A DNA stretch of 64,000 nt from Diprion similis (taxonomy: Eukaryota; Arthropoda; Insecta; Hymenoptera; Diprionidae), in assembly GCF_021155765.1 (NCBI RefSeq), contig NC_060117.1, positions 8,026,001 through 8,090,000 of the forward strand, in the 5' to 3' direction. The position numbers and the translations under genes are program-made. Under the pieces are notes generated by a model. The model made no database searches. It saw only the letters and a list, made by a program, of their open reading frames with translations, and was not told where the DNA came from. Positions 1 to 10,368 of this stretch are shown piece by piece (position 1 is the first letter of the stretch; every line of letters starts with the position of its first letter).

Positions 1-555
1 TTTTTTTGATTTTTCATTCATTCGTTTGAAAGTCCCAGGAATAATTGAAAACGTTGTTGCGGGATAAAAGAAGAAATAGTTCCGATGAATGATTTGATCC
101 GATTTTCAAAATTCTTTTTTTTCAAAAATTAAACTAGTGACGAAGGCTAGAATAATTCACAATCTGCAGTACATTTTCAATCCTATAATTATTACAGCTT
201 CTAGATTAATCTTTTGAAAATATATGGAATGTTCATACATAGTAGAAGGAAGAATTTAAAATTTGATTAACTCTAACGTTGAATATAATTCTTTTGTTCT
301 ATATTTGTTAACTCGTAGAAAAAAAAATCCTCAATTTAAGTTAATCAATATGTGGAATTGAATTACCAAATTGCAACCGAATCTCAAATTGCGATGAACT
401 TACAAGAACTTGAGTAACAGTAATCAAAATAAAATAATCTCATTTTCTAACGCAAGAGAAACGCTTTATTTTTTTGTTATTCCAGATCTGCGATATTTTC
501 TCGTGTAATAATCAAAATATCTTCAATCCAGCATCATTTCAGTAACTAACTACTA
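1..555. other. AT-rich unit start, no gene seen
   Basis: This is AT-rich sequence with short poly-A/T tracts. There is no convincing open frame, RNA gene or repeat of its own. It is present in all three units. Confidence 0.5.
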
Positions 556-1115
556 GGGTGCCGCAAAAAAACCGACTATTTTTTTTTTTCTAGTCTCGTG
601 TGACAAAATGTTAGTTACTAAAAAAATTTTAAGAGGTCGCTCCAAATTTTCAAAAATGGTAAAAATCGTCAAAAAATTAGATTAAGAAAATCATATTTTC
701 AGTATTTTGTTTGGTTTTAATTCATTTCGTGGTGTATTTTTATAGATTTTTTTTACTGAATGAAAGGAAAAAAATTTATGAAATTTTAATATGAATATTA
801 AAAGGTCGCTCGAAAAGATCTGAAAAAATGCACCAACAAATTAAAAACAAATCATAAGCGACCTTTCAAAATTCAAAGTTTGAACTGAAACTTTCGGAAA
901 CTTATTTTTTTTTTGATCTATAAAATTATACCGTAACGAGAAAAAAAAATTGAAAAAAAATCGAATTTGACGATTTCTGACGTTTTAAAAAATCTGGAGC
1001 GACCTCTCAAGAACTTTTTTTTGAGCTGTTCTTTGGAGTGGGCTCTCAAAACATCAAAAACTAACATTTTGTCACACGAGACTCGAAAAACAAAAGTCGG
1101 TTTTTTGCGACACCC
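556..1115. mobile_element. MITE-like TIR element, family 1 (unit A)
   Basis: A 560-bp element has inverted ends: left gggtgccgcaaaaaaaccga, right the complement of gggtgtcgcaaaaaaccgac. Inside the ends, a second inverted segment contains agtctcgtgtgacaaaatgt and its complement. It has no coding capacity. The left flank ends in TA; no clear target duplication is visible on the right. Related copies lie at 12145-12719 and, as an end fragment, at 40180-40306. A non-autonomous DNA transposon is the best reading; the superfamily is unproven. Confidence 0.8.
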
Positions 1116-1158
1116 TGTTGACTACATATAGTTGGACGCTTTTAAAAATCTTTCATCT

Positions 1159-1388
1159 TTCAATAACCCGGAAGAACTTTCGATTGCGACAAAAATCTGT
1201 GCTGAACGTCAAACCATGCGAAATTCGACACACCGAGGCCTGATCGATCCAACGGTAAAACCGATCTATGAATCACGATATTCTTGTGAAGAATATATGA
1301 TCGATATTGAAATGACTTTGAGGCTGTCATTATATTCGAGGGATTAGCTGCACGTGGATTTGAATACCTTCGACCCAAGTGGTTCTGG
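1159..1388. other. 230-bp block identical in all three units (A)
   Basis: This block shows no base difference among A, B (15867-16096) and C (30636-30865), although C is visibly diverged just upstream (four differences in the preceding 30 bases or so). It is open in one + frame and one - frame, but neither has an ATG. The + frame reads into a stop near 1346, and a second + frame takes over with residues such as GLAARGFEYLRPKWFW up to about 1427. This could be a frameshifted gene fragment, a conserved non-coding element, or a recent conversion tract. The product is not recognised. Confidence 0.4.
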
Positions 1389-1479
1389 GGTCGAGCTTAC
1401 GGTGTCACATACTCAAGTGTATGAGGCTATACCTATATTTATATGGCTGCAGTATGGGATTGTTGGTTTATTGCTCAAC

Positions 1480-1954
1480 TGTTATAAAAATAAGATGCAT
1501 AACGATTTGCGTTTTGAAATTTTTAATAATTATCTGAACAATTATTGAGAGCGTGTAATAAAAAATTGATCATTAAATACAGCATTAATATTGGGTAATC
1601 AGTAAATGAAACAAAATTATTGGTAAAAACGATAAATCTGAATTTTCACCTTATAAAAATTTGCGAACTAAGTTTTTGATGCTAATATCGATATTTCTCT
1701 ACTCAAAAGGATCAAAGTCGGAGCAGAATCAGCGATATTTGGTAAGTTATTGAATACAATAAGCATGAAAAAAATTTATTTCTAAAAAGTCCAAAAACTC
1801 CATGTTGAATGAATGGTAAAAGTATCGTTATTTAGACAGGATTAAATGGCATCGGGAAATTTTTTTCTTTCTTTCAAAATTGTTTTTAAGCTATTAACTA
1901 AGGATGTCAACGATAACCAAGCAAAAAAAACTGATTTGGTAAATAACGGACACC
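1480..1954. mobile_element. Remnant right arm of foldback element (unit A)
   Basis: This sequence matches the outer right arm of the complete foldback element in unit C (32402-33961). It ends in the same terminal motif, ggtaaataacggacacc. The left arm and loop are absent, and the arm begins directly after the block ending ttgctcaac. The state is explained by a deletion joining the two sites through a short aac homology. Confidence 0.7.
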
Positions 1955-1984
1955 GGAACACAACGGAATACTACATATTCTTGA

Positions 1985-2170
1985 GGGCTTAGAGTTTTCA
2001 TATGCACGGCGCTGCACGGCGCTGCAAGCCGCATTAAAAAAGGATTCTCGCTGTAGAATTTGGAGGCGTTTGCAGTGCTGTGCAGCGATTTGCGGTGCTG
2101 CGTTACCGCTTAGTGTGAACACCTGCTTAAGAAAACACTGCAAGAATTAAAATACGCTGCGTTGTGCATC
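1985..2170. repeat. GC-rich gcagc/gctgc-motif segment, possible MITE remnant
   Basis: A GC-rich island lies in AT-rich DNA, with repeated gctgc, gcagc and cggtgctgcg motifs and a duplicated 10-base unit gcacggcgct. Unit C keeps the same duplication (34011-34030); unit B has a TA run instead. It resembles the ends of some insect non-autonomous DNA transposons, but I could not define both termini. Confidence 0.3.
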
Positions 2171-3190
2171 GCCGTGCTCCAGTCGGCGTCAACCTTAATT
2201 ATCCATAAAATGAATCTATTTCAGGGATTGCAATTTTGATTGAGAGATGGATTAAAATTTCAGTTATAATTCTCGTCGGCAATATTTTTCTCCACGATTG
2301 CGTTGACGTGCTGAAAGTTTGAGGCTTAGATTTCAGCAAGTACTTTTTATAGCTGTGAGCAAAATTTTAAGGTGAAGGGTGCAGAGGAAGTCTGTAAAGA
2401 ATTTGATTCCTTAGAAATGTGAATCTAGGAATTCGGACACGCATCTTGAATTTTTTTTTTCGTATAAAGGTTTAGTTTAAAACGGTCAATCATAACGCGA
2501 AATTTTGAAAAAAAAATTAGTCATAATTTATTTTTATAATGTTCCACCACTTAAAACAAAATGGAAAAATTCCTGAGTGTGAAGGGGAATGGAAGACATT
2601 CTCTGACAAAGTTTGTCGCGAGACGATTTGAAATAACGATTTTAAATAACAACAAGTAAAAAACATTATTATAGTTTCATTTCTGTTTTTAAAAATCGGT
2701 TTTCCACATGACATTTGTAATAAAAGTATTTTTTTATCCCATTCACTCGTAAGAATTGGGAAAACCATCACCATTCATTAATTTCGAATTTGATATTGAA
2801 AAAAAATGAATAAATAAAATTGAGAAAAGGTTTTTTCGTTCGAAAATCTCGAAAACCGTTCGAGATGATGAGCTAAAAATTTGGCCGAATTATTTTTATC
2901 TGATGTCAAATCGATCCCCCAAGTGTAAGTCACAAAAGCCGCGGGAGCAGATGTCCCATACAAACTCGGCTGTATCTTTTACCGCTATGACATTCTTTAG
3001 AAAATTTTATGACATCGTTTCCTTGTTTCGATCTAGCAATGGTAACCAATAAATGAAAATACATCAAAACTGTTCACTATAAAACTAATTCTATTTCATG
3101 GCTTAAAAACTGTAAATTAAACTAACACTTTTACACAACCGCACAACAACGTCGTTCATTATAATTAAGTGCAGGTACTGAGTCACACAG
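2171..3190. other. No gene seen; upstream flank of SSBP-like gene A
   Basis: This stretch is AT-rich with scattered short open frames that are not preserved between the units (lengths and frames differ in B and C). I see no RNA gene or further repeat. Confidence 0.5.
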
Positions 3191-3197
3191 TCTAAAT
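3191..3197 (+). promoter_or_regulatory. Degenerate TATA box of SSBP-like gene A
   Basis: The sequence is tctaaat at the place where units B and C have a perfect tataaat, about 330 bases before the start codon. If this is the core promoter, copy A has lost its TATA box by a single base change. No transcription start is known, so the assignment is an inference from position and conservation. Confidence 0.3.
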
Positions 3198-3528
3198 CCG
3201 GGAAATTTTCTCCACAGGTATAATATCGGTACCTAATTGAACGGCAGTTTGACTCCAGCATTATTGTACAAACGACTAACAAGTGAGGAGTAGGTATAGG
3301 GCGGTGATAATTCCTTCAGCATGAAATTCCCGTTCACCGATTGGCCGGTTATAGATACGCAATTTGAAAAAGGCCCCACCCCCATCAGGGTTAAAAGCGG
3401 GACCCCAGCCGAACTCAGGTCAGTAAGGCCCAAGCCGTAGAAAGCAATCAACCACAGCTTGTGAGCCAAGAGAGGAGAACGAGAAATCTTTGAAGTGCAA
3501 TACGATTTAAATAATTGGAGGAGATAAT

Positions 3529-4928
3529 ATGGACGCACAGAGCCAGCCTGAATCGACGACGGTCGCAGCGGAAAAAGAGGCCCGCCAAAAACTGGCCTTT
3601 TACGTGTGGGAGTACCTCCTTCACGTTGGGGCGAAGGAGACGGCGAGCTCTTTCGTGTCGGAGATTAATTGGGAGGATATCAGCCTGGGCAACTCACCGG
3701 GCTTTCTCAATTCGTGGTGGAACAAGATCAGGAAACTCAACTGCGCGGCTCCCAGCCGCTGCGAGCCCGTCGAGAACTGCGACAATTACGTTACCGACGG
3801 TGCAAGGTCCGAGGGAATGCCGGGACTCCCCGCTGGATCCAGTGCGAACGACGGTCAGCTGACACACGCGCAGACGCGGTTCGTGCCGTCCCAATTCACG
3901 GGCCCCCAAATGCCGGTGATTCAACAGGTAATTAGAAACTTATCTCACTACGAGTCACTTTGCCTATTTAAGGGGATGTCGGATTTTTGTCAAATAGGGT
4001 AAATCTCGTTTACAACTTTATACTTTGTTACTTTTGAATTTTCCTATTGGAATTGGTGTTGAAAAACTTGACTCAGTCCAGTTTCTCCGCAGAATTTTGC
4101 AGAATAATCGCGAGCACAGTATTATATAAATATGAACGTTTATGAAATTTAATTATATTAACAAATGATGGAAGCTTTTTTTTATTGGAGAGTAACCAGT
4201 AACCGTATATTGAGGACTTATATTTTTTGTTTGAAATGACGGGCCGAAGCGTGCCTTCCTAGATCTACGAAAACAAAATACGTTATCATTGATATAAAAA
4301 CGAAGTTGATTTGATTGTCAATAACTACTGTGCGATTATTTCGTAAAATCATTGGAAGAAATTGGAATTAGTATACTTTTTCACATGTTATTCGGATGAG
4401 AAAGAGTCACATGTAATACGGCAGCTCTTACATTAGACTTAGATGAAAAATTCTTTGATACTTCGGAAAAATTTTTACTTCCACAAAAACTCACAATTTG
4501 ACTACGTTCCAAGAACAATATAAGAATCAAATGCCCTCGTTTAAAATTGTCTAATAAGCATTTCTTGAAATTAAACTTTCTTATGGACTACGATTTATTG
4601 ATATGGATCAACAAGAAAGCAGTTCTTCACTCTTAATTGAAGTGCCATAAACGATTCCGAACAGTCCCCTTGTGATCTTTTTTCATAAATACTCAACTTA
4701 ACAGACATTCTTTTCACCTCTCTTGATTAGGTTTCCGCTGCGACGAGTGCTCAGATCACGGGTGATCAGTTCGACGGTCAGCCACGGGTCGACATGCCAA
4801 TACCGTGGAACGGAGCGTGGGACTCAACGACCTGCGAATTGGGCCCGATGCGCCAGCGCCAAAGGCCCCGGCGTGGTCCCGCTTATAGGCCCTCGACACG
4901 GCCCTTCGCTAGGCCGAGGAACGACTAG
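3529..4928 (+). CDS. SSBP/Ssdp-family short protein, LUFS domain, copy A (2 exons)
   Basis: Exon 1 is 3529-3927 (133 codons) and exon 2 is 4731-4928 (65 codons plus TAG). The 803-base phase-0 intron begins gtaatt after CAG and ends in a pyrimidine tract plus gattag. The predicted protein is 198 residues. Residues about 18-75 match the LUFS/LisH region of SSBP2/3/4 and fly Ssdp: ARQKLAFYVWEYLLHVGA, then a SLG-SPGFLNSWW motif and CAAPSR. Known family members bind LDB1/Chip in nuclear LIM-homeodomain co-regulator complexes. Here the family's aromatic VFWDLY segment reads NKIRKLN, and the long Pro/Gly/Met-rich region is replaced by a short tail rich in Arg and Pro (RQRQRPRRGPAYRPSTRPFA). The start codon has a usable context (aataatATGG) and an in-frame family-like N terminus. 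Intron retention argues against a retrocopy. A possible poly-A signal, aataaa, is at 5472. It is either a functional diverged paralogue or a young intact duplicate losing constraint. Confidence 0.8.
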
Positions 4929-6949
4929 TAAGCCTCCGGCTCGGTCGATAAGTTATCGTTCGGCGATTCAGGCTCCAGCGCATAGGCAATGCAGAGTTCA
5001 CAGGATCCAGGAAGCGTGGGAAATTCGTACCGGTTTGTGAAGCAGGAATCATCGTGCGACTCGTGTCATTAATCCCGTGACACTCGAGTTTTCTAGCTTC
5101 GGCACCATTGCCGATAGAACGAAAACGGGTCCATTGAGTCAGCAACTATTCGCAAGATCAAGGAAAGCATGCGCGAGAAGGAGAATTGGTTATTAGAATT
5201 AATTAGAATTAGAACACGGCTATTGTTGGACTCATTTCTACAGATTTTTGCTTTATCATGTGAACTTCGTTAATTCCAATTTACCGAGTGATTCATTCTA
5301 TTTATTCGTAATGTTATTACGCCTGATTTCCAAAAATCTCTGACCGTTGTAGGCGATTTGAAATGACTTTCAAGATGGATAGAATTATAGGAAATCATAA
5401 GAAATTACTCAAAATCACATTGAACGTTGGAAAATCATTGGAATTCAATGGAAATCAAATGGTGATCTGGAAATAAACGAAAGGCTATCATAACGTAAGA
5501 GTTTGCAGGATGTTGACGAATTGAAAACATTTGCAGTTCACCGCACGACTCACAGTGATTTTCTTGATTTTCAATGCTCGCCACGGATTTCTTTGTCTGC
5601 ACTGATCTATATCGTGTCATTTCAACTGATTCGCAATGATTTTCAACGATTTCAGTAATCCGAATCGATTTCTTGTGGTTTCATCAGATGTTTCAATTGC
5701 AAGTCGTGTAAGCTTTTTTCAATTTTTTGGTGAACATGGCTCCTCAGTTATCAGTATAATGTAACCACCCAACAGTGTTTCCTCAATTTTTACTTGACAA
5801 TTTTATCGAATACGATAGGCAATCGATTTGTTTTACTACAATCAAGTTCCTAGACTTGTGCGATCATATCTACGTACTTTTTTCTTAATCATAAATGTTA
5901 TAATAATTGTCACCTATAAAAATGTTAAATGTAATATTTTTTCAAAATTTGATATGAAGTTGAATAAATAATCTGTATCATTTACCAAAACCAGACCAAC
6001 AATATTATATTTTTCACCTTACGAATCAACTCGACCTCATGCATTTAATTTTCACGATTATACTGCTAGTTTCTGATTTTTGCCTTAACGAAGCAGGGAC
6101 TGTTTTGTCAAATTCAACTGCATCAGCTTGACCAATGAAACTGATAACTTTTAATACAATTTTAAATCAAACTCAAGCTTATTATAAAAAGTCGTCCATA
6201 ACTGAGATCTTTTATTCCAAATGAGGAATATTTTTTATTTCGTAAATCGAATTAAGCTTAACAAAGTCCAATTGAATTAGCTGGACCTTCAGACGATGAC
6301 GTCTTTGTCAAATGGCACATTTACACTGAAAAGCATATTTTTTTAGTCCTTGAACATAGTCGAGCATTTCGCTGACAGACTTTTTCAGATCTATATGTAT
6401 GTTACGACAAATATGTAGCCATCTTGCAAGGTATGTTAAGCAAAAAAAAAAAAAAAACGATGGGTAAGAAGAAAGAAAAGAAAAATTGTCCGATTGAGCG
6501 TCGAAACCAATCATCCTTTCCAAACACTATTCCCTCGACGTGAAAATCGTCGCGAGTTCACAATTTTCCTTTTTTTTCAGTTTTTTTTTTTCAGTCACGT
6601 CGCATCTTTTTTTCACTCTATTCCTTTCCTTTCGTTTTGTATGCAGAAATACGAAACGAGTTCGGAAAATGTGTGCGAATTTGATGAAACAGGATCTTGA
6701 CATTTTTTGATAACAATTTTTGAGAATAGATTATTTTTAACAACAATAGTCAGTTCCAAATCGCATTTAAGGATCCAAAATAATATTAACAATTATTTAT
6801 CTTATGCGTTAAATTTGGAGTAAATAATTCATCGCTCGACACAGAATGAAATTCGAATTTAAAATATTTCCGCTGTTTCAAAGTGAATTTTTTAATCTGT
6901 CCCTGATTTACTGTAGAACAATTTTCTTAAAAATAAAAAATCGAATGTG
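4929..6949. other. 3' flank of gene A, no gene seen
   Basis: The first 250 bases after the stop stay GC-richer and may be the 3' untranslated region; a candidate aataaa lies at 5472-5477. Beyond this the DNA is AT-rich with poly-A and poly-T runs (about 6440-6620). Open frames here are short, lack ATG or are low-complexity (Phe/Ser/Lys). Confidence 0.45.
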
Positions 6950-7093
6950 ATGAAAGAAGATAAACTTGACGAATCTACGCTTTTCATTCTCGAAGGCGTT
7001 AATCCCCCGATAATCCATCATCGTAAAAATATGGATCCATGTTTTTCGGACCCCAAAACACTTATTAAAAAAATAGCCAAAGTCTTAAAGTAA
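6950..7093 (+). other. Unrecognised short ORF, truncated relative to unit C
   Basis: From ATG 6950 the frame is open for 47 codons (includes DKLDEST, GVNPPIIHHRKNM, CFSDPKT) and stops at TAA 7091. The homologous frame in unit C (39218-39511) continues to 97 codons. The stretch differs between A/B and C far more than its surroundings. I do not recognise a family. It could be a decayed gene fragment of which C keeps the longer reading frame, or chance. Confidence 0.25.
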
Positions 7094-7782
7094 CTTTCTA
7101 TATATAGTCATGTTTCAATCTCGATAGAACTAAATATACCTAAAAAAATGTACACATTATGTGTAAAAAAAATGTAAAAAAAATTATACGGCTCTTTACA
7201 ATCAAAATTCGTCTTTCGGCACATTCGTTATTACATCATTAGACACGTGATATGTTCCTCCAAATTGAGGCACGGTACAGATTAATTGGGAGTCACACTC
7301 CGATGAACAAAGGATCAATAAAACCTCTCAGTCTTTAGATAAGATTATCTAGACTTACCGTTTTGGTTCTTGGAGCATAACTCGAAAGTTTTCCCGGATC
7401 AGACGGGGCATCCACTGCAGATATCCGTTCCAGATCTGAAGGTAAAAAATGGCGGACCATTAGCCGTAATCGGTGAAATAATACGCGACCAGTTGAGCAC
7501 GTGTAACACGTGCTTCTGCCTTGTGAGTCGTTTCATTATAGGTAGGTATACTTGGCCACTGTGACGAGTCCGTTACGTTGGCAACGCTAAATCAGCCCGC
7601 AGCGCCACTGCCGGCTGATGGTAAAACAGATTCATGACCCTCGAGTTTCATACTTTTGGGTTAGGTTCGCGAAACTGGCTCAACGTTGGTGAACATAAGA
7701 TAACTCATGACCCATGAATATTGTATTTTTAGGTTAGATTCTACGGTCATGAGTTATTTTTGTGGACCTATTATGTTCACTA
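7094..7782. other. No definite gene; weak exon-like segment
   Basis: On the - strand, 7359-7435 is bounded by a consensus acceptor (ttttttaccttcag) and donor (gtaagtctag) and is open in two frames. On the + strand only short frames occur. At about 7600-7780 there are degenerate direct repeats of a motif like ggtgaacataagataac. Confidence 0.25.
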
Positions 7783-8402
7783 GGGTGTTCTTTAAAAAGG
7801 TCATTTTCGTTTTCGACTGGCCCAACCCTCAAATCAATTCCGAACAATTAAAAAATAATTCCTCAATTTTTTTCAGATTTTTATATCAAGTTTAACCCGT
7901 GCCCGGAAGAATGTGGATTTCCCCGATTTAACCGAGCGAATATCGATAAAATTTGGTTTTAAGGAAGTTTTTTGGATCGGTGCCTACGCGTCTAAACTTA
8001 AAATTCAAAAATTCAAAATGGCGGATTCAATATAGCAGACCAAAATCCAAAACGTCATTCGGTTTCGATAAAATTCAGTGCTCGGGGGTTTTCGAAATCG
8101 CTGATACCGAATCTGAGCTTGAAATGACGAAACTCAAAATGGTGATCCAGTATGGAGACATCAAGTGACTTCTGGGATTTTGATCCACCATGTTGCACCC
8201 ACAATTTTGAATTCTGAAATTCCGACTTCAGATGCGTTGTCAGCGACCCAAAAAACTCCCCTAAAACCAAATTTCTTACCGGGCACGAATTAGAGTTGAG
8301 ATAAAAACCTGAAAAAATGCGGGAATTATTCTTTAATTATTTGGAGCTGACTTAGAGGGTGAGTCGGTCGAAATTCAAAAATTATTTCTTTGATAACCAC
8401 CC
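7783..8402. mobile_element. Foldback MITE, 620 bp, TA target (unit A)
   Basis: The element starts gggtgttc and ends aaccaccc, flanked by TA on both sides (7781-7782 and 8403-8404). The whole element is a degenerate palindrome centred near 8100. The open frame read on the + strand at 7953-8168 and that on the - strand at 8055-8270 are similar because the arms are inverted copies. It includes the dispersed motif caaaatggcgga. It has no real coding capacity. GGGTG ends with TA duplication suggest a Tc1/mariner-type non-autonomous element (inference). Confidence 0.75.
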
Positions 8403-8566
8403 TAATGAACACACACATCACACACAGCTTGATACCAAAGAAATGCACAGCCACCACAATATGTTTACAAAGATCACGTCCGTTTCACAGCCGACCGACG
8501 GTCGCGCTGCAGTCTGATTCGGAACTGCAAACGTAACTGACTCATCGAGAAAATTAACCATTTCAG

Positions 8567-8773
8567 AATCACTGCCGCCAAGTGTACGTGGGAAAAAATT
8601 GGCCCGCAGCGAATGGTTATCTTCTCTTCACGGTTCAATGCCGGCGCCATTCCAACCTGAACAAATCATATCTTGCTGATACAACTATGCTGCTTGGTGG
8701 TCGTATTCGTTTAATGCGTGTTTATATCGTCAAGATCACTCGGAAGCAAAGGTTGGATCATGGAAACAGATAA
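8567..8773 (+). other. Exon-like open frame, unrecognised (unit A)
   Basis: The frame is open from a splice-acceptor-like site (aaccatttcag) at 8566 to TAA at 8771-8773, about 68 codons. It includes YVGKNWPAANGYLLF and YLADTTMLLGGRIRL. It is base-identical in unit B, although the 60 bases before it differ at several sites. There is no ATG near the start, so it would be a terminal exon. No family is recognised; a decayed transposon or gene fragment is possible. Confidence 0.25.
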
Positions 8774-9184
8774 TTGATAAGCACAAATCTTGTCGTGAAA
8801 GCGGTTTCTGACAATTGCGCTGTAAAAAATTTCAATATCTGTGGTTAATCAGAAATTTTAGTAAAAATGGATATTGTTACAATAACGGTTTGAGAATTTT
8901 TGAAATTGCAAGAAAACAGTAGATTTTCTGGTTAAAGCTGCGAAATTTTTTTTTTAATTGTGTAGCCAGAATTATACTTCTTCCGTTTGGTGAAAAACGG
9001 CAGTTATTAGTGTGGAATAAAATCTTTGAATCATGTTTTTCAAAAAATTTTACAATTTTTCAAAGCGAAGATGGCAAATTGTCTTAAAATCGTCTTTAAT
9101 TTAGCGTTCTTTGGAAAAATCCAGATGATTAGAGACTTTTGAAGTGTGGAATGAAAATTTTAATAGAAATAAATGCGCTTCGAT

Positions 9185-9192
9185 AATCTATC

Positions 9193-9235
<43 letters not shown>
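9185..9235. repeat. TCTA tetranucleotide microsatellite (unit A)
   Basis: About twelve consecutive tcta units with one variant (ttta). The same array is at 23953-24003 in unit B. Confidence 0.9.
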
Positions 9236-9343
9236 GTATAAAAAAAGGTTTTAATCGCTTGAAGTCAACGTTTTTAAAATTGACGTTTTTAAGATTAATG
9301 AAGTTAGCGTTTTTAAGATTGAAATTGTAATACGCATGAAGGT

Positions 9344-10127
9344 GGGTTGACGAGGAGGTGTTTGCCGTCGTCCAGGACCAGCGCTCCGTAGTCTATTAAA
9401 TTATTGTGGTCCAGGTTGCCGGGAAGGTGTTTTACGTTGTCCAGGACCAGCGCTCAGTAGTATTTGTGGTCCAGGTTGCCGAGAATGTGTTTTTCGTCGT
9501 CCAGGACTAGCGCCACTTAGTTTTCGTGGTCCAGGTTGCCGAGAGTGTGTTTTCCACAATCCAGAACCAGCGCTCCGTAGAATTCGTGGTCCAGGTCGAT
9601 AGGAGGATGTTGTTTGTCGTCCAGGACCAGCGCTCGGTAGTTTTCGTGGTCCAGGTTGCTGGGAGTAGCGCTCCGTAGAATTCGTGGTCAAGGTGGATAG
9701 GAGGATGTTGATTGTCGTCTAAGACCAGCGATCCGTAGTTTTCGTGGTCCAGGTCGCCGGGAATGTATTTTCCTTCGTCCAGGAGCAGCGCTCCGTAGTA
9801 TTCGTTGCCCAAGTCGAAGGAACCAGCGTATTCGTGGTCCAGGTCAGAGGGACAATGTTTTTCATAGTAAAGGAGAAGCGCTTCGTATTCGTCGTCCAGG
9901 TCGGAGGGACGATATTGTTCGTCATCCAGGAGCAGCGCTTCGTAGTATTCGTGGTCGAGGTCGACGGAACAAGCGTATTCAGAAGGACGATGTTTTTTAT
10001 CGTCCAGGGGCAGCGCTACGAACTGTTTGATAAGGTACTTATCGGTACATGTCGCAGGGACGATGTTTTGCGTCGCCCAGAACCACCGTTCTGTAGCATT
10101 CGTGGTCCAGGTCGACGGTAATATGAA
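9344..10127. repeat. Minisatellite, roughly 60-bp unit (unit A)
   Basis: Degenerate tandem units are built on gtccaggaccagcgctccgt and ttcgtggtccaggttgccgg, about 60 bp each, with some shortened units, over about 780 bp. The array is GC-rich and CpG-rich in AT-rich surroundings. Long open frames occur on both strands (up to 210 codons on the - strand, repeating WTTNTTERW and LDHEYYGALLLD), as expected when a repeat unit near a multiple of three lacks stops. I regard these as repeat-derived unless transcripts prove otherwise. Confidence 0.9.
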
Positions 10128-10368
10128 TTCAGTAATCAAGATATAAGGTGCGATGTTTTAGAAACACAGAAGGGGAGTTTTGCAGCCCAAAGATGAAAGT
10201 AATATAATAAAACACTGAATAAGGACATCTCTTATATTCACTCTATTCAATCGGGTGACAAGGTTAGTGTGGGAAACTCCATAAAGTACATCTCTTACTC
10301 CCTGAACAATAAACGAATGAAACGCACAAAAGCGCAAGACGCGAAGCGCGCAGGGGCTGAGCCCCTAG
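10128..10368. mobile_element. Possible Helitron-like 3' end (unit A)
   Basis: The stretch ends with gcgcaagacgcgaagcgcg and then a perfect hairpin (aggggct-g-agcccct), immediately followed by ag-tt, giving a ctagtt terminus. A GC-rich hairpin next to CTRR is typical of Helitron 3' ends. The 5' end was not identified, and no Rep/helicase is present. Confidence 0.3.

Noticed and set aside
3233-3538. 101-codon frame on the - strand just upstream of SSBP-like gene A
   Set aside because: It overlaps the likely promoter and 5' untranslated region, and its reading frame is shortened by a stop in unit C, so it is not conserved.
7660-7680. ttgggttaggtt resembling TTAGG telomere repeat
   Set aside because: Only one to two units; not a telomeric tract.
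7953-8270. Two similar overlapping frames on opposite strands
   Set aside because: They are the two arms of a palindromic MITE, not a gene pair.
9507-10139. 210-codon - strand frame and matching + strand frames
   Set aside because: They are products of the 60-bp minisatellite; no domain or start context supports a gene.
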